A stretch of DNA of 64,000 bases from an uncultured Halocynthiibacter sp. GTDB lineage: Bacteria > Pseudomonadota > Alphaproteobacteria > Rhodobacterales > Rhodobacteraceae. The position numbers were made by a program, and so were the translations under genes. Below are positions 57,853 to 64,000 of the stretch, piece after piece. The notes under the pieces were generated by a model, which was not told the DNA's origin, did not search any database, and saw nothing but the letters and a program-made list of their open reading frames with translations. The stretch is from contig CANNCD010000002.1 in NCBI GenBank assembly GCA_947503035.1, positions 1 through 64,000 on the forward strand, written 5' to 3'. Numbering within the stretch: the stretch's first letter is position 1; each line of letters begins with the position of its first letter.

Positions 57853-57876
57853 ATGACGCGTACCCCGTGCCATCCT

Positions 57877-57894
57877 CCGTGATGCAGATCACGG
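57877..57894. promoter_or_regulatory. CRP-family-like palindrome
   Basis: CCGTGAT-GCAG-ATCACGG is a perfect 7-4-7 palindrome. Its GTGA-N6-TCAC core agrees with the CRP/FNR superfamily pattern. It lies about 240 bases upstream of dnaA and about 300 bases downstream of the rpsT stop. Confidence 0.45.
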
Positions 57895-58125
57895 TGATCG
57901 ACACTGCAACGTACATCAGCAAACATCCGACGCTCTTTGGCGTTTTGGTCTGTTCGAATCTGTATTGCGCTGCATGCCCCCCAAGGACGATGTGAATCGC
58001 TCAGTTAAACTAGCAAGCTGTCAGGCGGCGGCGCAACTGATCTTCGATCTTGACTCTGACTTTCCTGAAACGAATCTACAGCGAGTCAAAAGTTGCCACT
58101 TTTCAACCATGGCGTGTATTGCGGA

Positions 58126-58154
58126 AAACAAAAAAGGCGTGGATAAACCACGCC
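58126..58154 (-). terminator. Rho-independent terminator of rpsT
   Basis: On the minus strand GGCGTGG-TTTAT-CCACGCC is followed by TTTTTTGTTTT, 31 bases after the rpsT stop. The loop and right arm contain TTATCCACG, which looks like a DnaA box but is explained by the stem. Confidence 0.88.
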
Positions 58155-58184
58155 CTCTTTAAACTTTTTGTGCTGTCTCGAAGC

Positions 58185-58448
58185 TTAGCCGAGTGCCTTC
58201 ACGCGAGAAGACAGACGCGACATTTTGCGCGCTACTGTGTTCTTGTGGAAGATACCTTTGGTAACGCCACGTGCCAACTCTGGCTGAGCAGCGCGAAGAG
58301 CTTCAGTAGCTACTTGCTTGTCGCCGCCTTCGATTGCTTCTTCTACTTTACGTAGAAATGTGCGTACGCGTGAACGACGTGCTTTGTTTACTTCGAAACG
58401 GCGCTCGTTTTGACGTGCGCGCTTTTTTGCTTGTGGCGTGTTTGCCAT
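58185..58448 (-). CDS. rpsT: 30S ribosomal protein S20
   Basis: Primary 16S rRNA-binding protein of the small subunit. The 87 residues are basic throughout with the family start [17 protein letters not shown] and helical segments [18 protein letters not shown] and [25 protein letters not shown] precedes the ATG. It has its own promoter and terminator next to dnaA, a common position in alphaproteobacteria. Confidence 0.97.
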   Translation of the reverse strand: MANTPQAKKRARQNERRFEVNKARRSRVRTFLRKVEEAIEGGDKQVATEALRAAQPELARGVTKGIFHKNTVARKMSRLSSRVKALG

Positions 58449-58491
58449 GTTGCGAGCTCCCGCTTGAGATCATTGAATTCTGAGTTTTTGC

Positions 58492-58520
58492 CTTCTAGGT
58501 CCGACTCGCCCCCGAGTCAA
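58492..58520 (-). promoter_or_regulatory. Sigma-70 type promoter of rpsT
   Basis: On the minus strand TTGACT (58520-58515) and TAGAAG (58497-58492) are separated by 17 bases. The -10 is 44 bases before the rpsT ATG. The GC-rich spacer fits a strong ribosomal-protein promoter. Confidence 0.6.
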
Positions 58521-58540
58521 CGGCCCCTGTGCATATTTTC

Positions 58541-59317
58541 TTATTTATCGCGGAATTGCGGCTCTCTTTTTTCCAAAAAGGCCGCCATCCCTTCTTTTTG
58601 GTCCTGTGTGGCGAACATTGAGTGGAATGCACGTCGCTCAAACAAAAGCCCCTCGGCCAAGGGAACCTCATAAGAGCGGTTCACCGATTCCTTGATCGCC
58701 ATGACAGATATCTGTGATTTCTCGACAATTTTGTGCGCGGCGGACATCGCCTCGTCCATCAACTTTTTGGCGGGGACAACGCGACTCACAAGGCCAGAGC
58801 GCTCGGCCTCTTCGGCATCCATGAAACGGCCGGTCAGATTCATATCCATGGCCTTAGCCTTACCGACATAACGTGCAAGACGTTGCGTGCCGCCCATCCC
58901 GGCTACAATGCCAAGGTTCACCTCAGGCTGGCCGAATTTGGCGGTATCGGCGGCAATAATGAAATCACACATCATAGCCAGCTCGCAGCCGCCGCCCAGC
59001 GCATAGCCTGCAACCGCAGCGATAATCGGTTTGCGTGATTGAGTAAGGGGCTGGGTCGAGGCGCCAAAAACATCATCCGAAAACATCTCGGCATAGGTGC
59101 GCTCGGACATGTCCGCGATATCTGCGCCGGCTGCGAATGCCTTGTCGCTGCCAGTGATCACGGTACACCGCACTTTGGGATTTTTCTCAGCACAACGCAC
59201 TGCATCGCCAAGTTCCGCCATGAGCTCGGCGCTGATTGCATTAAGCGCCTTGGGACGGTTGAGTTTGATCAACGTTACATGATCTTCGACTTCGACGATG
59301 ATGGTTTTATAGGCCAT
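58541..59317 (-). CDS. Enoyl-CoA hydratase
   Basis: Crotonase-family enzyme hydrating 2-enoyl-CoA in fatty-acid beta-oxidation. From [20 protein letters not shown] (start 59317) it has 258 residues, the mitochondrial/short-chain EchA length. Motifs: [29 protein letters not shown] (oxyanion loop), [15 protein letters not shown] with the first catalytic Glu, and [17 protein letters not shown] with the second Glu. The RBS is weak. It lies 63 bases after mutM on the same strand and may share its transcript. Confidence 0.93.
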   Translation of the reverse strand: MAYKTIIVEVEDHVTLIKLNRPKALNAISAELMAELGDAVRCAEKNPKVRCTVITGSDKAFAAGADIADMSERTYAEMFSDDVFGASTQPLTQSRKPIIAAVAGYALGGGCELAMMCDFIIAADTAKFGQPEVNLGIVAGMGGTQRLARYVGKAKAMDMNLTGRFMDAEEAERSGLVSRVVPAKKLMDEAMSAAHKIVEKSQISVMAIKESVNRSYEVPLAEGLLFERRAFHSMFATQDQKEGMAAFLEKREPQFRDK

Positions 59318-59380
59318 TGGGTGCTGCCATATTGTTTCAATTAGATACAATGGATGCCCAAAGGGATCGGCCGGATCAAG

Positions 59381-60232
59381 CTATCTTTGGCATTGCAAAC
59401 AGCAAAAAGTTGATCTTCCCGACTGGACGATTCGCTCGATTCGCGCGTCGCACCCCTCGGTAACACAGGGCTCTCCCTCGCGGCCATAAACGCGGAATGC
59501 GTGTTGAAAATAACCAAGATCGCCGTCTGCCTGACGAAAATCCTTAAGCGACGATCCCCCCGCCTCGATGGCCTCATTCAACACATCTCGAATCATCGGA
59601 ACAAGTTTCGCGACGTCGCGTTCGGTTATATCTTGGGCAAGACGCACAGGAGATATGCCCGTACGAAACAAAACCTCGCAGACATATATATTCCCAAGCC
59701 CCGCGACGATTCCTTGATCCAAAAGCGCCGATTTAATGGGGGTGCGCCGTCCAGCAAGGGATTTGACAAGATGCGTTTCGCTAAAATCATTGCCAAGAGG
59801 TTCGGGCCCCAAGACCTTGATGAACTTGTGATCATCCAATGCATCCGTTGGCGCCAAATCCATCGCCCCAAATCGACGCGCATCGTTGAACGCAATCCGC
59901 GCGCCATCCGCCATGTGAAAGATCACATGGTCGTGCTTCAACGGCGTAGGGGCCACATGATGGAATTCCCCCACGGGCGCGCCAGACACAATCATACGTC
60001 CCGACATGCCCAAATGAATGATCAACGTTTCCCCCCGATCAAGGTCCAACAACATATATTTGGACCGTCGCCGCATCCCCGTAATCCGCGCCCCAGACAA
60101 GCGTTCGCCCATGCGCTCGGGAAACGGCCAGCGCAAATCGGGACGGCGCACATCGGCCCGTTCAATAATCTTTCCATCCATTGACGGCATCAATCCACGC
60201 AGAACGGTTTCGACCTCTGGTAGCTCGGGCAT
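59381..60232 (-). CDS. mutM: Formamidopyrimidine-DNA glycosylase
   Basis: Removes 8-oxoguanine and formamidopyrimidines and cuts the abasic site. The 283-residue protein starts with the catalytic PELPEVETV (Pro2 nucleophile, Glu3), has SGRMIVSG, the helix-two-turn-helix [17 protein letters not shown], a lysine in the N-terminal half, and the C-terminal zinc finger with four Cys ([20 protein letters not shown] then [10 protein letters not shown]). Divergent from ubiE. Confidence 0.96.
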   Translation of the reverse strand: MPELPEVETVLRGLMPSMDGKIIERADVRRPDLRWPFPERMGERLSGARITGMRRRSKYMLLDLDRGETLIIHLGMSGRMIVSGAPVGEFHHVAPTPLKHDHVIFHMADGARIAFNDARRFGAMDLAPTDALDDHKFIKVLGPEPLGNDFSETHLVKSLAGRRTPIKSALLDQGIVAGLGNIYVCEVLFRTGISPVRLAQDITERDVAKLVPMIRDVLNEAIEAGGSSLKDFRQADGDLGYFQHAFRVYGREGEPCVTEGCDARIERIVQSGRSTFCCLQCQR

Positions 60233-60333
60233 GGCACTATATCCTTTGTTCGTCGTCGCTGCGGCATAATGATGGTTTGTCAGTCGATGCCAATGGGTAT
60301 ATTCGATGTGTGTACAACGATAGGCGACATATC

Positions 60334-61086
60334 ATGACCGACAACACGACAAACAAAACGCATTTTGGATTTCAAACCGTTGACGAAGACGCCAAGTCCG
60401 GAATGGTAGAAGGTCTCTTTAGCAATGTCGCCTCAAAGTACGATATTATGAACGATGTCATGAGCGTCGGCATCCATCGCATCTGGAAAGAAGCGATGAT
60501 GGACTGGCTGAACCCACGTGAGAACCAAAAGCTGCTCGATGTGGCAGGCGGCACCGGCGATGTGTCGTTCAAATTCATCAAACGGGCCGGCGTCGCGCAC
60601 GCCACGGTTTGCGATCTAACCGAGGGCATGTTGATCGAAGGCCAGAAGCGCGCCGAAGCAAACGCCATGGGCGATCAGCTCGATTGGGTCGTTGGCGACG
60701 CGATGGACCTGCCGTTTGAGGACAATACCTTTGACGTCTACACCATTTCGTTCGGCATTCGGAATGTCACCCGCATCGACGAAGCCCTGTCCGAGGCCTA
60801 CCGTGTTCTGAAACCCGGCGGTCGCTTGATGGTTCTTGAATTCAGCCAACTCCCGAACCCCATGATGCAAAAGGCCTATGACCTGTATTCTTTTAACGTC
60901 ATTCCCAAAATGGGCCAGATCATCGCCGGCGACAGCGCAAGCTATCAATACCTCGTGGAATCGATCCGCAACTTCCCTGATCAGGACACATTCGCGACGA
61001 TGATCCGTACCGCAGGCTTTAAAAACGTGAAATACCGTAACCTATCGATGGGCATCGCGGCGCTTCATTCTGGGTGGAAGATCTAG
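60334..61086 (+). CDS. ubiE: Bifunctional demethylmenaquinone/2-methoxy-6-polyprenyl-benzoquinol methylase
   Basis: SAM-dependent C-methyltransferase of ubiquinone (and menaquinone, if present) synthesis. From ATG 60334 the protein is 250 residues. Motifs: [48 protein letters not shown] (SAM motif I), and the C-terminal [11 protein letters not shown]. The stop TAG is directly followed by the ATG of ubiB, so they form a ubiEB operon. Confidence 0.96.
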   Translation: MTDNTTNKTHFGFQTVDEDAKSGMVEGLFSNVASKYDIMNDVMSVGIHRIWKEAMMDWLNPRENQKLLDVAGGTGDVSFKFIKRAGVAHATVCDLTEGMLIEGQKRAEANAMGDQLDWVVGDAMDLPFEDNTFDVYTISFGIRNVTRIDEALSEAYRVLKPGGRLMVLEFSQLPNPMMQKAYDLYSFNVIPKMGQIIAGDSASYQYLVESIRNFPDQDTFATMIRTAGFKNVKYRNLSMGIAALHSGWKI

Positions 61087-62613
61087 ATGCGCGGCCCTCA
61101 CAACCTTTGGCGATTGATCCAAACCGGTGCAACCTTCGAACGCACCGGCGCGATGAAGATCATGCTCGATGCGATGGACGCCCCCCCCGCGCTTCGCCTC
61201 GTCGCACGTGTGGTGGGCTGGCCTCTCAAATGGTTGGGACTTAAGGGCGACCCCGATCTACCACCAGTGGTGCGCGCGATCGCGGCTCTTGGGCCTGCCT
61301 ATATCAAATTCGGTCAAATCCTGTCGACTCGGCCAGACGTCGTGGGCGCAGATTTGGCGCAAGACCTGCGCATATTGCAAGACAAACTGCCGCCGTTCCC
61401 GTTGGAGCAAGCAAAACAAGTCATCGCGGCCGAACTCGGGGCTCCGACCGAAGAGATTTTCTCAGAGATTTCGGAACCCGTCGCCGCAGCGTCCATCGCA
61501 CAAGTCCACAAGGCAACCTTGCGTGAAACCGGCAAAACCGTCGCCATCAAGGTTTTGCGCCCAGGGATCGAGAACGCGTTCCGTAAAGATCTGAATGCGT
61601 TTTACTTTGCGGCATCGGTTATCGAATTCCTGTCTCCGGCATCCCGCCGTCTGAAACCCACCGACGTCGTGGCCCATTTCGATAGCGTCGTGATCGGCGA
61701 ACTTGATCTGCGCCTTGAAATGGCGTCCTCGGTTGAATTTGCGCGCAACACCGAAGGCGACCATGGGTTTTCGGTCCCAACCGCCATGTGGCCATATTCT
61801 GGGCGCACAGTTATGACTATGGATTGGGTCGACGGCGTAAACATGGGCGACAACGATGCGCTTGACGCCGCCGGTCACGACCGCGTTGCACTGGCTGATC
61901 GTATCCTTACCCTCTTCCTTCAACACGCCCTCCGTGATGGCTATTTTCATGCAGACATGCACCAAGGCAACCTCAAGGTTGGACCAAACGGCGACATCGT
62001 TGCGCTCGACTTTGGCATTATGGGGCAAATTGATGAATATACCCGCAAGGTGTATGCGGAGATACTTTTTGGCTTCATTCAACGGGATTACATGCGTGTC
62101 GCAGAAGTCCACTTCGAAGCAGGCTATGTACCCGCCGATCGCGATATGTATGCGTTCGCCAAAGAAATTCGCGCTATCGGCGAACCGATTTTTGGCAAGG
62201 ATGCGACTCAGATCTCAATGGGTAAACTTTTGTCGCAACTCTTTGATGTTACAGAACGTTTTGGGATGGAGACTCGCACAGAACTTATTCTACTTCAGCG
62301 CACAATGGTCGTTGTTGAAGGCGTATCTCGATCACTTAATCCTGCAACTATGGATATCTGGGTGGCCTCACGTCCGGTGGTCGAAGCCTATATTGCCGAG
62401 AACATCGGACCAAAGGCGTTGGCAAAAGATCTTGTGAGAACCGCGCGCATTTTGTCACGTCTCGGCCCAAGGCTGCCTGACATGGCGCGTGATTTGCTGA
62501 TCCAAAGATCCGCCACACCAACGCAACCCGCAAAAAAATCTGGTTCTGCTCCCGCTTTTTTTGCAGGAATTGGCTGCGCTGTGCTTGCATGGCTGGTGCT
62601 AATCTTAGTCTAA
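61087..62613 (+). CDS. ubiB: Ubiquinone biosynthesis kinase-like ATPase UbiB
   Basis: ABC1/ADCK-type atypical kinase-like ATPase needed for ubiquinone synthesis, membrane-associated. The 508 residues have the KxGQ motif (IKFGQILSTRPD, residues about 76-87), Ala-rich AAASIAQVHKATLR, VAIKVLRPGIE with the lysine, HADMHQGNLKV and ALDFGIMGQ metal-binding parts, and a C-terminal hydrophobic helix (FFAGIGCAVLAWLVLILV). The start codon immediately follows the ubiE stop. Converges with flgD. Confidence 0.96.
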   Translation: MRGPHNLWRLIQTGATFERTGAMKIMLDAMDAPPALRLVARVVGWPLKWLGLKGDPDLPPVVRAIAALGPAYIKFGQILSTRPDVVGADLAQDLRILQDKLPPFPLEQAKQVIAAELGAPTEEIFSEISEPVAAASIAQVHKATLRETGKTVAIKVLRPGIENAFRKDLNAFYFAASVIEFLSPASRRLKPTDVVAHFDSVVIGELDLRLEMASSVEFARNTEGDHGFSVPTAMWPYSGRTVMTMDWVDGVNMGDNDALDAAGHDRVALADRILTLFLQHALRDGYFHADMHQGNLKVGPNGDIVALDFGIMGQIDEYTRKVYAEILFGFIQRDYMRVAEVHFEAGYVPADRDMYAFAKEIRAIGEPIFGKDATQISMGKLLSQLFDVTERFGMETRTELILLQRTMVVVEGVSRSLNPATMDIWVASRPVVEAYIAENIGPKALAKDLVRTARILSRLGPRLPDMARDLLIQRSATPTQPAKKSGSAPAFFAGIGCAVLAWLVLILV

Positions 62614-62619
62614 TAACGT

Positions 62620-63282
62620 CTAAGATGGCTCACGAAGGGCCGTTACAGAATCGCGGAGGACTTCGACGCCTCCCGTCATGATCAACGTCGAGCTTCCGTT
62701 GTTATCTCTCACTTCTGAAATCGGAGAATAAACTGCAGCTGTGGAAACCGTGCTTAGCTCACCATCGACATAGCTTTCGATCTCGAATGAATACAGACCT
62801 TCCGCAAATGTGGCGCCCGTATCGGAAATTCCGTCCCACTCAAACTGATCAGAGGAAATCGCGATCTCCTGATGATCTATGATATCACCATCGCGATCCC
62901 TGACAGTAAGAAACACCTGATCAGCTCCACTTTGTGGGCTAGGATCAACGCTTATGGGCGCACCATCAAAGTAAACAGGCGTCGAAACCCGGGCCTCCAT
63001 ACCAATCAGCCCAGCCATATCAACGAGACCAGAAGAGCCGAGTTGAGAAAGTAGAGCCGTTAGCAGCTCGTTGGTCTGTACTTGCTGCTCGACTCCTGAA
63101 AATGTTGCGAGCTGTGTTGAATAATCCGCAGAATCCACCGGGTTGAGTGGGTCTTGATTTTCCAACTGTGTCGTCATCATCGTCAAAAACGTTTCAAAAT
63201 CTGACGCAAGCGCGGCCGAAGTGTCTGTTGTTGTGCTAGTTGACGTAACTGTGGCCAACGAATTTGTAACTGAGTCTACCAT
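62620..63282 (-). CDS. flgD: Flagellar hook-assembly (capping) protein FlgD
   Basis: Scaffold that lets hook subunits polymerise. From ATG 63282 (MVDSVTNSLAT; AAGGTG upstream) it has 220 residues. Motifs: SDFETFLTMMTTQLENQDPL and PVDSADYSTQLATFSGVEQQ, the FlgD N-terminal signature, and a C-terminal tudor/FnIII-like part (GISDTGATFAEGLYSFEIES). It follows the hook-length gene by 12 bases on the same strand, indicating a flagellar operon continuing past the window. Confidence 0.94.
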   Translation of the reverse strand: MVDSVTNSLATVTSTSTTTDTSAALASDFETFLTMMTTQLENQDPLNPVDSADYSTQLATFSGVEQQVQTNELLTALLSQLGSSGLVDMAGLIGMEARVSTPVYFDGAPISVDPSPQSGADQVFLTVRDRDGDIIDHQEIAISSDQFEWDGISDTGATFAEGLYSFEIESYVDGELSTVSTAAVYSPISEVRDNNGSSTLIMTGGVEVLRDSVTALREPS

Positions 63283-63294
63283 ATTCACCTTCTT

Positions 63295-64000
63295 CTATAT
63301 GCGGATATCAAGGCCCGTTTGGCTCAATATTGTTTGGACATTTTCATCTGTCGATAGCTCAAGCTCATGCAGTTCAACACTTGCTCCGTCACCGCTTCTC
63401 GATGAACCACTGTCAGAGTTGGAACCGCCATCGGCGCCACCATTTTCGTTGTGAGAAAAGCTAAAACTCACATTTGAGTATCCGATGTTTTTAAATTCTT
63501 GGCTCAAGGAATCAATGTGACGTCGCATCAAATCAATCGTGTCAGCGCGTTCCCCGACAATCGTCACGACCAGAGTATTTTCATGAGATGTGAACGTAAG
63601 CTTAACCCGACCAAGCTCTTCGGGATTTAATGCAAGCTCAACCGGCCCTCCTGGCTGACTCTGGGCCACCCTCGCAATCTGCTGAGACGCATATTGGGCT
63701 GTCGATGCTGTGGTGAACGTGGTGCTACTCACGCTCGTTTGCACGGAGTCAAGTTTTGGGAGCTCTGCATAGCCGCGCTCAAAATCACCGAGTGAGGAAA
63801 ACCCGATATCGACCTTAAAAGCCTCTTGGTTTGCCCCTAGCACTGCTGCGGAGTTTTGCCATGGTTGTGCAGGAGAGTTGTTCGCAGGCAATTTTATTTG
63901 CGAGTCTTCACTTTTTCGCTCTTGGTCAGATTTAGCACTTCGGGGGTGCTCTGCATCAACAGTTTCGTCGAGCGCAGCTCTTACTTCGACTTCTGCGGAT
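63295..64000 (-). CDS. fliK: Flagellar hook-length control protein FliK, 5' part outside the window
   Basis: Measures hook length and switches export specificity at the flagellar T3SS. The frame runs open to the right window edge, so only the C-terminal part (about 235 codons) is seen; a TTG near 63891 is not the true start. The conserved C-terminal domain is visible as PGGPVELALNPEELGRVKLT (about 90-60 residues before the stop), followed by ERADTIDLMRRHIDSLSQEF and a Ser/Asp/Gly-rich tail. Upstream residues are Ser/Glu/Lys-rich, as in the FliK linker. It is the gene before flgD. Confidence 0.85.
   Translation of the reverse strand, partial: SAEVEVRAALDETVDAEHPRSAKSDQERKSEDSQIKLPANNSPAQPWQNSAAVLGANQEAFKVDIGFSSLGDFERGYAELPKLDSVQTSVSSTTFTTASTAQYASQQIARVAQSQPGGPVELALNPEELGRVKLTFTSHENTLVVTIVGERADTIDLMRRHIDSLSQEFKNIGYSNVSFSFSHNENGGADGGSNSDSGSSRSGDGASVELHELELSTDENVQTILSQTGLDIRI

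Larger units (their letters stand above)
57640..58125. promoter_or_regulatory. dnaA upstream region rich in palindromes and direct repeats
   Basis: No gene is supported in these 486 bases. Visible elements: palindrome CCCACAT-TG-ATGTGGG (57671-57686) in the dnaA leader; inverted repeat GCCGCTG-TAAT-CAGCGGC (57790-57807); two adjacent 12-base direct repeats CATGTAAAACAT and CATGTAGAACAC (57829-57852); and CCGTGAT-GCAG-ATCACGG (57877-57894), which has the GTGA-N6-TCAC pattern of CRP-family sites. No consensus DnaA box is present, so I cannot say that this is oriC. The region probably carries the dnaA promoter and its control. Confidence 0.5.

Noticed and set aside
58138-58147. TTATCCACG resembling a DnaA box
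   Set aside because: It forms the loop and right arm of the rpsT terminator, and no other boxes cluster with it.

Overview
The window is a densely packed bacterial chromosome segment whose protein sequences look like the Roseobacter group (Rhodobacterales, Alphaproteobacteria). Pointers are the dnaA-dnaN-recF-gyrB cluster beside rpsT and mutM-ubiE-ubiB, a hook-fold secreted protein ending in a Hint domain (a family common in roseobacters), serB divergent from serC-serA, and leuCD separated from leuB by two lineage-type genes. This assignment rests on gene content and family resemblance, not on a database search. I see no rRNA, tRNA, CRISPR array, insertion sequence or prophage.

Layout. 0.3-8 kb (mostly minus strand): mgsA, a DMT exporter, a DUF2167 membrane protein, then the leucine genes leuB, an exported phosphodiesterase-fold protein, a membrane protein, leuD and leuC. 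8.3-13.8 kb (plus): rsfS (apparent CTG start), rlmH, gpmI, an EnvC-type murein hydrolase activator, ctpA, rppH. 13.8-19.6 kb (minus): lytic transglycosylase, RNase R, a DUF2064 glycosyltransferase, a GNAT acetyltransferase and dapE. 19.8-23.7 kb (plus): a three-gene block, two Hint-domain proteins and a glutamate-receptor-like channel protein, lying on the opposite strand between dapE and the dapD pair. 23.7-30.9 kb: dapD and partner, a LOG-family hydrolase, a ribbon-helix-helix protein, rlmN, an IalB-like protein, asparaginase, a TSUP permease and serB. 31-35.5 kb (plus): serC with a candidate leader RNA, serA, a pseudouridine synthase and a phosphatase. 35.5-50.3 kb: an unrecognised beta-rich membrane protein, two hybrid histidine kinases, recQ-yaaA, yggT, a thioesterase-like protein, an MFS transporter, mepA, a phytase-like esterase, a micro-ORF/hairpin RNA locus, arfB and trhO. 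50.4-58.4 kb (minus): a decayed ATPase gene, then gyrB, a LysE exporter, recF, dnaN, dnaA, a repeat- and palindrome-rich intergenic region, and rpsT. 58.5-64 kb: enoyl-CoA hydratase, mutM, ubiE-ubiB (plus), and the end of a flagellar cluster (flgD, fliK cut by the window edge).

Functional groupings are mainly housekeeping: leucine, serine and lysine/peptidoglycan-precursor synthesis, ribosome maturation and rescue (rsfS, rlmH, rlmN, rluE-like, arfB, trhO, RNase R), envelope remodelling (EnvC, CtpA, MltB-like, MepA) and replication. The least explained parts are the Hint/receptor block inserted into the dap genes, the short structured RNA locus ahead of arfB, the repeats upstream of dnaA, and the CTG start of rsfS. 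Start codons were chosen from ribosome-binding sites and family N-termini; several differ from the longest open frame.
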